Positions 1 to 10,297 of a stretch of DNA of 64,000 nt are shown piece by piece (within the stretch, counting starts at the first letter, position 1; every line of letters starts with the position of its first letter). The notes under the pieces are model-generated. The model was given only the letters and a program-made list of their open reading frames with translations. It did no database searches and was not told where the DNA came from. The DNA lies in assembly GCA_030278955.1 (NCBI GenBank), contig JAOANR010000009.1, forward strand, positions 39,890,945 to 39,954,944, read 5' to 3'. The position numbers and the translations under genes were made by a program. This stretch comes from Hygrophila difformis. Lineage: Eukaryota; Streptophyta; Magnoliopsida; Lamiales; Acanthaceae.

Positions 1-1490
1 AAAATTCGTCTAAAATCAGATTTAATTTCAAAAATTCCGAAATTTCTCGACTGACTCCAAAACGTCGAGATCTACAACTTTTCGTGTTTTAACTTTTTCA
101 ATCCGAGATACCTAAGTAGGTCAAAATCACCAATTTTCGCAGAAGAGCAAATCTGTCCGAGTTTAATGTGTCACAGTTTAAAGATTTCGATTTCTACCAT
201 ACCAATTCAACTCCAAATTTAATGAAATTTGACAGAGATCATCTTAAGACAATTATCTACAACTTTCATGTTTGGCCAAAGATCTAAAACAGTCTAGATC
301 CTATGTCAAAAACGTGATCAAGATCATTCTTAAGTTCTGTCCAAGATTTCAAGATCTAGATTCCAACAGTTCGGTTTCGGTGGGTTTTCACATATCAAAT
401 CAACTCCAAAAATCCTCAAAAATTTACAGTAGCTAGATCTAAGTCTTAGGAACGTTTTTCGTGTTTTAAGTTTTTCCTTTTGAGTTTGTTTTAAGGTTCG
501 GAAAAATTCATCAAATCTGTTGCGTCGGTAGAAAGTTTAGATGGACAGATTTTCGATTTCTTGGTAATCTTTTAGTTTTGAATGTTTTAATTCATCCCAA
601 AACCATGTAAGAGTTAACTTACAGAGTTTACGAACGTCCGGGATCGTCTATTCGAAGGCGTGGCTTCTAGTCCACCGTTTCTCCTCTCCGTTCGTCGGGT
701 TCTACGATCTAGATCCAATACGAGATGTAGAAGAGAAAAGAAGAAGATTAGGATTCGTTTTCGAATCGTTTATTGAACAAGGATTGGATCGAGACTTACC
801 ACGACTATGGAGATCTTAGAATTTTCGTCCAACAGCGATCGTCTTGGTTTCGTGCCTCCGACGACTCCGGATTTAGGGTTTCGAATGTGTAGAAAGTTGT
901 AGGGTTTCGTGAAATTATTCTGAGCTCCTAGAAGGTCTTATTTATAGATATCTAAGACCTAGGGCGTCCAAAATCTGACCCCAAGGGTCTTGGGTCGAGA
1001 GATGTTCAACCGAAAGTCGAAAAATCCGCGTTCGGGCGAGAAAATCTCGCTTGGTTTGTTGCTGCCAGTGTGGCGCGGTCGTGGCGCGGTCTAAGGCCAA
1101 CAACCGCGTGGCCAGCGCGCCGGCTTCGCCTGGACTTCGGTCCGGGCGGGGTCGTGCGATCCGTCGGGCGTTTCATCCTCTCTTTCGGACTTCTATCCCC
1201 CTATGCTCCCGGATTCGGATTTCCGGGGTATCTTCGGGCTCCGATTTCCTATCTTAATTTTATTCGGACCTAAATTTATATTTGGACTCGAGTTATTGAG
1301 TGCATGGGTGTCGGGTCCCCGTGTAACCATTTATTCGATTAGATTGTCTTCGGCTTCCCGGGTTCTCGAAACTTTGATTCCTTTTCAATTTAATTTCCAT
1401 TTCTCATTTCCTCTACATTTATTTCTTTATTTATTGTATTTATTTTATTTATTATATTTATTTTATGTTGGAAAATTTCCGGGTATTACA
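1..1490 (-). repeat. Element A 3' LTR (partial)
   Basis: This aligns almost base for base with 4526-6014, the equivalent part of the 5' LTR. The minus-strand start TGTAATACCC is at 1490. A TATA box (TATAAATA on the minus strand) lies at 939-946. Two GTAAGT donor-like motifs lie at 794-799 and 617-622, as in the other copy. The last ~970 bp of the LTR are beyond the window. Confidence 0.9.
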
Positions 1491-1777
1491 GTCTACCTTC
1501 CTTAAGAATCAACTTCGTCCTCGAAGTTGTGTTTCGGCTTTTCTCGTGCTAAAGTCTTTTTGTTTGTTTTATCATTTTGTGACTGAACTTAGAATTAAAA
1601 CTTCTAAGCTGCCTACGTACCCGGTGAAGGGATCAAGCCATAACGTAGTTCAAAACAAGTTGAATTTGCTTATTTATGATTTGGGATACATGATATCGAG
1701 TCGAACTCCAAAAATAAATTGTTACGGGGTATCACATCCCCTCCCCCTTAGGACTTCAGTTATGTCCCCATAACTGC
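1491..1777 (-). other. Element A 3' non-coding region: hairpin, conserved block, hairpin, polypurine tract
   Basis: Directly after the gag stop is a perfect hairpin (1757-1776; 8-bp stem CAGTTATG/CATAACTG with a 4-nt loop). A purine run and a TGTGATACCCC sequence that looks like an LTR start follow. Next comes a block shared with B, C and F (the 'AACTACGT...GGGTACGTAGGCA' segment). A second hairpin (1510-1529; CAACTTCG/CGAAGTTG) and a purine tract then abut the real LTR start at 1490. The same order is found after pol in B and C, so A lost pol cleanly while keeping its whole 3' processing region. Confidence 0.8.
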
Positions 1778-2896
1778 CTATTCATTATTCTCAAGAGGGT
1801 TCGGGTTTTGGTCTTGTTCCTCGTCACTCTCTCCTTGCTGAAGGCTCACCAAATCTACTCTCTTTTCGATCACCTCCTCTGGCGTTCGACATCCACTAGC
1901 CTTGTGACCAAGCTTGCCGCACCTACGGCAGGTTCCAGGCTTCGGGCATTGGCGCACCAGATGTGCATGGTTGCATCGTGGGCAACGTGGTATAAACGCA
2001 CCACGGTTGTCGTCTCCCCCATTGTTGAGACCTTTATTTCCTTTCCTTCGGGATCCATTGTCTTTCCTAGAGTTGTTATTGTTGTCTTTCCGATCCTTCT
2101 TCTCAAGTCCTTGCGAGTCCTTGCTCGACTCACCATGTTCCTTACGCTTCAATTGCTGGATTCGAGCAATTGATACGGCGCGATCATATATCGTCTGCAG
2201 GTTCGGGAATTGTCCTACTGCAAGTATCTCCCGGATACTAAGGTTCAGACCCATCTCGAATTTCTGAGCCTTGTCAGGGTCGGTTGGTACTATCCTCGCA
2301 GCGAATCGTACTAGCTCCTTGAATTTGCTGTAGTACTCTTGCACTGTTTGCGCACCTTGCTTTAGGTTGATGAATTCCTCGTACTTCGCAGTCTTGGTGC
2401 TCAGTGGGTAGAATCTTTCCCTCAAAGCTTCCTTAAGTTCTTCCCAGGTGTAGGCTTCTTCGTCTTCCACTGAATTTGCTTGGAGATTTTGCCACCACTC
2501 ATCGGCTTCGCCTCCTAGGTAGTAGGTCACTACGTGTATCTTTTCCTCATCAGGGCACTTGATAGCGTTCAAGAGCTTGTCAAAGGTACGGATCCATCCT
2601 TCCAACTTGGCTGGATCCTCTTGGCCGTCATAACGGGGTGGGTGGTAAGGGTTCACTAATGCCAAGTAGTTGACTCGGGCTACTGGCGGAGGTACTGTTT
2701 GTGTCCTATGCACCTCAGCATTTCCCAATGCTACAAGGAGTTCCTCTACAGATTTTAAACGTGCTTCCATATTATTGGGCGCTTTAGGCACTTGCTCTCC
2801 TAGGTTCTGAGGACTTCCACTGTTGTTGGGCGTGTTGGAAAGGTTAGCGTCCGTGCCGTTTGGACTCACCTTCCTTGGTTTCCTCCTAGGCGCCAT
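1778..2896 (-). CDS. gag: Gag polyprotein of element A, complete, 372 aa
   Basis: This is the capsid/nucleocapsid protein that would assemble the virus-like particle in the cytoplasm. It starts with MAPRR, like the MAPRG start of B and C, which supports the chosen ATG. The central region (about residues 75-250) has the Ty3-type Gag pattern ([59 protein letters not shown]). A basic, Asn/Lys-rich linker follows. The C-terminus has two zinc knuckles, an atypical CX2CX3HX4C and a canonical CX2CX4HX4C (about residues 306-337), and an acidic tail. It has no stop or frameshift and ends in its own stop codon just before the 3' hairpin. By eye it is roughly half to 60% identical to the Gag of C, so it has evolved on its own for some time. 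The intact frame despite loss of pol argues for recent activity in trans. Confidence 0.9.
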   Translation of the reverse strand: MAPRRKPRKVSPNGTDANLSNTPNNSGSPQNLGEQVPKAPNNMEARLKSVEELLVALGNAEVHRTQTVPPPVARVNYLALVNPYHPPRYDGQEDPAKLEGWIRTFDKLLNAIKCPDEEKIHVVTYYLGGEADEWWQNLQANSVEDEEAYTWEELKEALRERFYPLSTKTAKYEEFINLKQGAQTVQEYYSKFKELVRFAARIVPTDPDKAQKFEMGLNLSIREILAVGQFPNLQTIYDRAVSIARIQQLKRKEHGESSKDSQGLEKKDRKDNNNNSRKDNGSRRKGNKGLNNGGDDNRGAFIPRCPRCNHAHLVRQCPKPGTCRRCGKLGHKASGCRTPEEVIEKRVDLVSLQQGESDEEQDQNPNPLENNE

Positions 2897-3535
2897 TTTC
2901 TGTTATACGTGTATAGATTAGCTTATCTTGGTTTAGGTAGATCGCTCGAATGAGACGTTTCGTAAATTTCTAATTTCAATTTTCGGATTTGTTGCCTGGA
3001 AATCCAAACAAGATTTTTGGAATAAAGAGTGCTTTAATAAAACTTGATTTTTATTGTTCCACATAAGGAAATTTTCTAATTCGAACAAAGATAGCAATGG
3101 CCAAGGCCGAGATTTGCTATGCTTGGGCGTGCGCTTAGATGAACGTGATCTAGAACTAAGGCAACCTCAGTCTCTAGTGAGCGTTTCTAATTTGATGTCA
3201 AGCGTCTAAGTCATCTAGTGCAAGCAAAAGATCTAAGTTATAATATATTACGCTTCTAAGTTCTCTAAGTTTAGGCAATGCAGTATGCACATGCAAATGA
3301 TGATTTCCCCCCAAATAATAATTTAATGCACTATATATTTATTTTCCCATGGGTTTTAAAATAATTTTTTTTTTCCATGGAAATAATACTTTAAAATTTA
3401 AAATAATAGTCAAAATATTAATAGTAGTTTAAAAATAGTAATGGTTTAAAAATAATAGTTTAAAAATAGCCGGGCTTTGATACCAACTTTGGTATCAGAT
3501 ATTTTCTTTAAAATAGATAGCTTTAAAATATTCTG
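2897..3535 (-). other. Element A leader between PBS and gag, with a relic uORF start
   Basis: No long ORF is present. At 3206-3214 the minus strand reads ATGACTTAG, directly after a GCTTGCACTAG context that matches the GCTTGCGCTAG before the uORF ATG of C (44408). The uORF has therefore been lost and stops at codon 3. Short AACTTAGA repeats resemble the leader minisatellite of C. At 3471-3500 there is an extra, degenerate PBS-like copy. Confidence 0.6.
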
Positions 3536-3548
3536 GGCTCTGATACCA
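3536..3548 (-). other. Primer binding site (initiator tRNA-Met), element A
   Basis: Minus-strand TGGTATCAGAGCC lies three bases after the 5' LTR end at 3552. It is complementary to the 3' end of plant initiator tRNA-Met, the usual primer of Tekay/Del elements. A degenerate second copy in the same sense lies about 60 bp further inside. Confidence 0.9.
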
Positions 3549-3551
3549 ACT

Positions 3552-6014
3552 TGTAACACCCCGGTTTTTGGTCACCCAGGTCGGGGTGTCACCGCCACAC
3601 CTCCCTAGCAAGACACGGTTTCTCCGAGCTTGCTAAAGAGATGCAAGGCTACGGTTTTTCAGAATTTGAAACATTCAAACAGCCCATTTATATATAATTT
3701 GAAAAATAATACATCAAGTTGCAGCGGAAAATAATATTTACATAAGTATAGTGCAGCGGAATTTAAATATAGGGCCAACATGGCCTAATCACGGGTTAAA
3801 CATGCCCGTTCATGCAAATTCTAGTCTAAAGCTAAATTTAAAATATAATGTATTTCCCCAAAATTCCCACGCATGCATATGATGATGCATATTCTTCACA
3901 CTCTGTAAGAACAAGAAAAAGAAAATATTGTTTTGGTCAGCACTACGTGCTGAGTAAGTTAACACGTACAAGATTATGAGGTTTCAAAGCCTTTAATTAA
4001 ATTTAATGAAAACATGTGTATAATTTAAATAATTCACGTAATCGCATAATTTAGAAATATGGATTCATAAGATCATCATATAGCTTGCAACGTAATTAAA
4101 TAAGTTGCCATAAATTTAACAGCACAACTTAATACAGATTTAATTTGGAATTCTCGCAAACTTCTCGTTTCATATCTTTTACAGATCACCACCGCTAGGG
4201 CTCTTATGTCCGCCAGCCTTACGCCTGGGCTCTTATGTCCACAGGTATCATGGTCGATCTTTTAATTAGAGTTAATCCGTCCGCTAGCCATACGATCAGT
4301 GTTTCGCTAGGGCTCTTACGTCAACCTAGACATACACTTGGGCTCTTATGTCCCAAGCCGCAGAGAACATTGACAGTATCTAGCTTAGTCATAACCCGCA
4401 ATATTTTAATCTTCTCGTTTCGTGTATCGTATGTCAAAGTATTTATATCCGTTTCAACCTCAAAGGCTAATTCCACCGTTTCAACAAGATTTCAAGATTT
4501 GACTCGGTCAACCACAGTTTACTCTAAAATTCGTCTAAAATCAGATTTAATTTCAAAAATTCCGAAATTTCTCGACTGACTCCAAAACGTCGAGATCTAC
4601 AACTTTCGTGTTTTAACTTTTTCAATCCGAGATACCTAAGTAGGTCAAAATCACCAATTTTCGCAGAAGAGCAAATCTGTCCGAGTTTAATGTGTCACAG
4701 TTTAAAGATTTCGATTTCTACCATAACAATTCAACTCCAAATTTAATGAAATTTGACAGAGATCATCTTAAGACAATTATCTACAACTTTCATGTTTGGC
4801 CAAAGATCTAAAACAGTCTAGATCCTATGTCAAAAACGTGATCAAGATCATTCTTAAGTTCTGTCCAAGATTTCAAGATCTAGATTCCAACAGTTCGGTT
4901 TCGGTGTGTTTTCACATATCAAATCAACTCCAAAAATCCTCAAATATTTACAGTTGCTAGATCTAAGTCTTAGGAACGTTTTTTGTGTTTTAAGTTTTTC
5001 CGTTTGAGTTTGTTTTAAGGTTCGGAAAAATTCATCAAATCTGTTGCGTCGGTAGAAAGTTTAGATGGACAGATTTTCGATTTCTTGGTAATCTTTTAGT
5101 TTTGAATGTTTTAATTCATCCCAAAACCATGTAAGAGTTAACTTACAGAGTTTACGAATGTCCGGGATCATCTATTCGAAGGCGTGGCTTCCAGTCCACC
5201 GTTTCTCCTCTCCGTTCGTCGGGTTCTACGATCTAGATCCAATACGAGATGTAGAAGACAAAAGAAGAAGATTAGGATTCGTTTTCGAATCGTTTATTGA
5301 ACAAGGATTGGATCGAGACTTACCACGACTATGGAGATCTTAGAATTTTCGTCCAACAGCGTTCGTCTTGGTTTCGTGCCTCCGACGACTCCGGATTTAG
5401 GGTTTCGAATGTGTAGAAAGTTGTAGGGTTTCGTGAAATTATTCGGAGCTCCTAGAAGGTCTTATTTATAGATATCTAAGACCTAGGGCGTCCAAAATCT
5501 GACCCCAAGGGTCTTGGGTCGAGAGATGTTCAACCGAAAGTCGAAAAATCCGCGTTCGGGCGAGAAAATCTCGCTTGGTTTGTTGCTGCCAGTGTGGCGA
5601 GGTCGTGGCGCGGTCTAAGGCCAACAACCGCGCGGCCAGCGCGCCGGCTTCGCCTGGACTTCGGTCCGGGCGGGGTCGTGCGATCCGTCGGGCGTTTCCT
5701 CCTCTCTTTCGGACTTCTAACCCCCTATGCTCCCGGATTCGGATTTCTGGGGTATCTTCGGGCTCCGATTTCCTATCTTAATTTTATTCGGACCTAAATT
5801 TATATTTGGACTCGAGTTTTTGAGTGCATGGGTGTCGGGTCCCCGTGTAACCATTTATTCGATTAGATTGTCTTCGGCTTCCCGGGTTCTCGAAACTTTG
5901 ATTCCTTTTCAATTTAATTTCCATTTCTCATTTCCTCTACATTTATTTCTTTATTTATTGTATTTATTTTATTTATTATATTTATTTTATGTTGGAAAAT
6001 TTCCGGGTATTACA
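3552..6014 (-). repeat. Element A 5' LTR (complete, 2463 bp)
   Basis: Bounded by TGTAATACCC at 6014 and GGTGTTACA ending at 3552 on the minus strand. Features in transcript order are: a GC-rich box near 5640-5700, the TATA box 5463-5470, two GTAAGT donor-like sites (5318-5323 and 5141-5146), a run of ~190-bp degenerate repeats, the branch-like CTTAC and hairpin at 3937-3953, and a strong polypyrimidine-ACAG acceptor ending at 3903. Confidence 0.93.
5463..5470 (-). promoter_or_regulatory. TATA box in element A 5' LTR
   Basis: TATAAATA on the minus strand, about 545 bp from the LTR start. The equivalent box in element C (41969-41976) sits at the same relative place. Transcription would start about 30 bp downstream. 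Confidence 0.7.
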
Positions 6015-7072
6015 ACATGGGTGCATCCATACCAGGCCCATGTAGCCTACTCATGTCATCATCATCATATGTGAGGACATCCTCCTGACCCTCAAACATC
6101 GACACCAATACAAGCTTCTTGAAATCCTCCCTATCATCAGCTCTCATCACTGGCTCCCAAAAGTCTCTGCCGTAGGGCACATCCACTACTCCAAAAAATT
6201 GGTTGATGTGCTGAGGAGTGATGGGTACTCTAACCCCGAAAATCCAAGAATCCTCCTCCTCAGCGTTGGCTAGAAACAGCCTAGTCAACTCCCACGATTA
6301 TGATCCGGCTGGATGTCTAACGAATCTCTCCCAACCTCTGGATCTAATAGCATCACGGAGTAGAGTGTGCTGCAAATCTCTATCTGAAAATCCCCTATCA
6401 GCAATAATCCTCTTCTTTGTGAAACCTCTTGTATAGCTCGTAGGCTCTGGCACTCCTAAGCACAGTGGCATCAAATATGCCCGGGCTGACATAAAACAAC
6501 TCGGGGACATAGGCTCTAGGATCTTGCCTTTTCGGTCCTCCCCTATCCTGCTGCTCCTCCTGCTCCTCCTGATCAACCTCCTCCTCATCTTCCTCTCCTC
6601 CTACAGCCTCAGGGACAGACTCCTGTATGACTAGTGCTGCAGATCTCCCCCTCCTAGGTCGAGAGGAAGTGGAACTCGTGACAGGTGCCTTCCCCCGAGA
6701 GGCTCTAGAGGAGGCCTGTGAATGATCGGACGTCTCAGGCTGAATGGGCTGATCAGGCTGGTCAGGCTGATTGACCTCCTGATGGTCATCAGCTGGTACT
6801 GTAGTATGTCTCGAGGATGCACCACTCTTGGACTTGGTCCTCCTAAAATAGGAGAGAAGTCCCTTGGACTTGGAGGCACCTCCTGATCCCTGTGGATGAT
6901 CCATCTGTACCAAATTTTTAGTGCCGAGTCTGCGAGTTTCAAAAATATGCTCATCAGGAATAGGAGAAGGAACGCTATCCGGTGACTGTGGATCATAAAT
7001 CCCCATTCTCCCATCGGGCATGGGTATATACCTATAACCCGATTTCTTGGGGAGGTTTGGAGGATTATACAT
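6015..7072 (-). pseudogene. Env-like/ORF3 ('putative plant transposon protein') N-terminal remnant of Athila element Z
   Basis: The ATG is at 7072. The first ~220 residues are low-complexity and charged (Gln/Pro/Asp repeats, a Glu-rich stretch), then give way to a conserved-looking globular part. The lower part (WERFVRHP, VPITPQHINQFFG) resembles the domain found in Athila-group ORF3/env-like and 'plant transposon' proteins, where it is followed by a region missing here. It is broken three ways. A frameshift lies near 6420 (the first frame stops at 6398). An in-frame TAA lies at 6298-6300. Element A truncates it at 6014. It lies downstream of the Z pol, where Athila elements carry this ORF. 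The assignment to this family is from pattern memory and is moderate. Confidence 0.6.
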
Positions 7073-7509
7073 TATTTCAGTACCTGGTTGTACAAAAACT
7101 CTGGGTTAGTATCATATATATGCATTGCCTCCCATCCTCACACTTAAGTTTAAACCCAAGGTTTAACTTAAGTGTTAAGTACAAAGCAAACATATACATC
7201 AACCTAGAATGTGGGATTTAAATAACTCAATGACCAAGATGTTGCAGTTTAAAAATTATGAATCCTAAACTTTGTTTAAACATAACACCCATTTTATTTT
7301 AAAGTTTAAAATTCATGTTTAATATGTCTTTTTAATAAAAACTCCTTATTTTATTAAATTCTCAAATTTAAAAACTAAAACAACCTAAACTATCAAACTA
7401 ATGCATTACAAATGGTTTAAATTAATATTTAAATCCATTCCAATTTATTAATGATAAATTAACCTATTTGAATTAACTAAATTACAAATAAGAGAGTTTT
7501 TATCAAAAC
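7073..7509 (-). other. Z spacer between pol 3' region and ORF3
   Basis: AT-rich sequence without an ORF of its own. It holds a near-perfect inverted repeat at 7140-7175 (16 bp with one bulged T, loop of about 3 nt), a candidate RNA hairpin in the leader of ORF3. Otherwise I see nothing recognisable. Confidence 0.5.
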
Positions 7510-7514
7510 ATGGT
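7510..7514. repeat. Target-site duplication of element B (left copy, ATGGT)
   Basis: ATGGT directly precedes the LTR end at 7515 and is repeated at 36749-36753 directly after the other LTR. This shows that 7515-36748 is one insertion with everything inside it nested. Confidence 0.93.
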
Positions 7515-10014
7515 TGTAACACCCCGGATTTGATAACCCAGGCCGGGATGTCACCGCCACATCTCTCTTAGCAAGACACGGATTCTTCGGGCTTGCCAAA
7601 GAGATGCAAGGCTATAGGTATTGCAAAAAGGTTTAAAAACAAGTCCGGAATCTATTTAAAAAAAATAATAATAAGTATCATCCACACATATAGTAGTAGT
7701 AATAGTATATCGCAGCGGAAAAATGTAAAGTGGGCCGACATGGCCAAAACTCGGGATTTACATGCCCGTTATGCAAATATCATGAAAGCACTAAAAACAA
7801 TGTTAAAGTTTTTCCATTCCCCAATGCATATGCTCATGCATTATCTTCATGCATTCACGAAATTTAAAGAGAAAACAACAATTTTATCAGTATATAAAAT
7901 ACTGAGTAAGTCGATCCTAACATAACAATAAAGGGATTTAATTAGATAATTAAAATTTCACTCCTAACATGCATTCACGAAATTTAAAGGAAATAATATT
8001 TTAATTGTGTACTTGAACATGCATTTAATCCACAATAACAATTTAGTCATGATATGAAATTTAAAGACATAATTTAAATGCATAATTTAAAGACATGCAT
8101 AAATAAATAAATACTTAAAAATATTAAATCTTTTATTTCCCCGTTACGTAACCATTTCTCAGTGTTTTGTATAGCCGATGATCCGGCGGCCGTAGCCGTT
8201 TCGTAAGTATCTCGTTTAGCCGGTGATCCAGCGGCCGCAGCCGTATCTGCCATACCCAGTACCACTCCGGAGCCTCGGGAAATCCATACGGACAACCCGA
8301 GAGAGTAGGCCATGTATCTCCCGCCGATTGGCGTAATATCTCATCAAATTCTCTCGTCTATTATAGGCCCGAAGAGAAAGGCTAGAGGGGCACCCTGCAT
8401 AGCACTCACCCTCCACCTAAGTATCTCATGTATCGTTTAGATTTAATGTATCGGGGTTTTGAAAAGTATAGATGTATCGTATTTCAAATCTTTGATCGTT
8501 CGTTTCGAAATTTCAAAATCCTTCGATTTAAAAGTAACTTGGCGTCACAGTTTACGCCTTTTCAATTTAAAAATTTGGTTTAAGTCCGAAAAATCTGAAA
8601 ATTTCACAGTCTGTGCAAAACACCCTAACGAACAACTTTCGTGTTTTAACTTTCTCGAAATAAGTTGAGGAAACATGTCAAAAATCGAGTTTAACGCGGA
8701 AACAGTTTACTGTCCCAAAGCAGATTTGTCACAGTTCGGAAAATTGGCTTTTTGACATATCAAATGGACTCCAAAAATTCTGAAATTTTAACCACATATA
8801 CTAGACATGATTATCTACAACTTTCATTTAAATTGCAAAGATCAAATTGGACTACAAAATATAGAAACAGACTCACTAAGTTCGGACATGTTCATAGGCA
8901 GATTTCAAACACGTTTTGTCAAAACAGTTTCTTTTCGATGCGATTTAAAATAGCAAACGTTAACGAAAATATCTGAAATTTTTACACAACCTAGATTTAT
9001 GTGTTAGGATTAAAAGTCTAGTTTTGAGTTTCCCGGATTGAATCCTCGAAATATGAGTTTTAGACAGATTTCAAAAACTGCACGTATTGGGGTTTTTAAT
9101 TTCGGTTTTTACGTTTCGTTGCATTACGACTATACCGGACGCCCCTAGACCACCCGTATTGATATGGAAGGCTCAACTTACTGTGATAGGGAGTTTTGGT
9201 CGTCCTAGGGTCGCTGGCTCGTCCAAATTTGCTACGAACGGATCTCCTCAACGTCAAGCTTCCGACTTTGGCCACGACTTCAAATCGGAAGAAGAAATCC
9301 AATGTTAGATCGAGTTTTCGGGTTCAAAAACTTAAATGGAAACCTATGGACGACTTACCACAGTTTAGAACACTGAGGATCTTGTATTCCACGCCTCCGT
9401 CGGTTTTCGTCGCCGGAAAGAGATCGGAAAGTCATCGGGAAGTCGCCGGAAAGTGTTTTGGCTTTGGAGAGAGTTTGGGAGAGCTCTAGGGTGAATGGAG
9501 GCTGACAAATGGAGTGGGAATCACCCCTCCTTCGACCTAATTCACCTTCCCCCGTCCAAAATCCGCTTTCCAAAGTCGGGGGGTCGAATTATGGTAAGAA
9601 ATCGCCGAAAACGCGCAACTTGCCAAATTCTGTGGGACCACACGGGGTTGACGCACCTTTTGGCCAAACCCCGCCCGGCCAGCGCGCGGTCCCCGCCTGG
9701 ACTGCGGTCCGGGCGGGTCCGTGCGATCCGATCCGTCGGGTCTTTTTCTCCTCTCTTTCGGACTTCTATCCTTCCACGTTTTCGCGCTCGATTTTCCGGG
9801 TCATTTTCGGATTATGCTTCTCATCATAAATTTATTCCGTCTCAATTCGATTTCACGCTTGGAATCTTAAGACTGTCGGTTTTGGTCCGTCGGGTTCTAA
9901 TTCGTCGTCCTTTGACTTCCGTGCATTTCCGCGTCTACGGGTTCTCGGAAACAAAACATTCTCTCCTATTGGATTAATTCCTATTTTTATATTCTAAAAT
10001 TTACGGGTATTACA
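7515..10014 (-). repeat. Element B 3' LTR (2500 bp)
   Basis: It runs from TGTAATACCCG (minus strand, at 10014) to GGGGTGTTACA (7515). It contains a tandemly repeated ~47-bp unit with NotI-like GCGGCCGC sequences (8172-8246). The GC-rich box lies at 9680-9740. Its acceptor region at 7848-7869 has been overwritten by a copy of 7969-7989 (see findings). Open frames on the plus strand in this LTR are antisense and recur in every copy. Confidence 0.93.
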
Positions 10015-10297
10015 GTCTACCCCCTTAAGAACCAACTTCGTCCTCGAAGTTGCACTTCATCCTCTCGCGAGTTCGGGAATTTTTTGATTAAGCGATCGTA
10101 TTATTGTGTGTCGTTGTTTGTTATTATTTGACTGAACCCAGAATTGAAATTTCCGAGTTGCCTACGTACCCCGTGAAGGGATCAAGTCATTACGTAGTTC
10201 AAAACAATTTGAATTTGTCTATTTGGGGTACAAAGTATTCGTATAAAATATTCGGAAATATTCGGGTCGTCACATCCTCCCCCTCTTAAGATTACAG
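10015..10297 (-). other. Element B 3' non-coding region with two hairpins and two polypurine tracts
   Basis: Hairpin 1 (10295-10314, stem CAGTTATG/CATAACTG) overlaps the pol stop. A purine run and TGTGACGACCC follow. The conserved AACTACGT block is next. Hairpin 2 (10033-10052, stem CAACTTCG/CGAAGTTG) and the purine tract then abut the LTR at 10014. Confidence 0.8.

Larger units (their letters stand above)
1..6014 (-). mobile_element. Element A: gag-only Tekay-type LTR retrotransposon (TR-GAG-like), left end outside window
   Basis: The order on the minus strand is 5' LTR (3552-6014), initiator-Met PBS (3536-3548), leader, a single intact gag ORF (1778-2896), a short 3' region with two hairpins, and a 3' LTR (1-1490, truncated by the window edge). 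No protease, RT, RNase H or integrase sequence lies between gag and the 3' LTR. LTR ends (TGTAATACCCGG...GGGTGTTACA) match those of element C, so A belongs to the same broad Tekay family and could be mobilised by it. The two LTRs differ at about 20 of 1490 positions by my eye count, so the insertion is fairly recent. Its right flank, 6015-6019 (ACATG), should be one copy of the target-site duplication; the other copy lies outside. It interrupts the Z env-like ORF. Confidence 0.85.

Noticed and set aside
3536..3548. PBS sequences as tRNA gene fragments
   Set aside because: Only 13-18 bases match tRNA 3' ends, and they lie exactly at LTR borders, as primer sites do.
9495..9977. 160-codon plus-strand open frame recurring in each B-type LTR (also near 36289, 53852, 59067)
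   Set aside because: It is antisense to the LTR transcript and is conserved only as far as the young LTR copies are. It varies by indels, and no domain or start context supports it.
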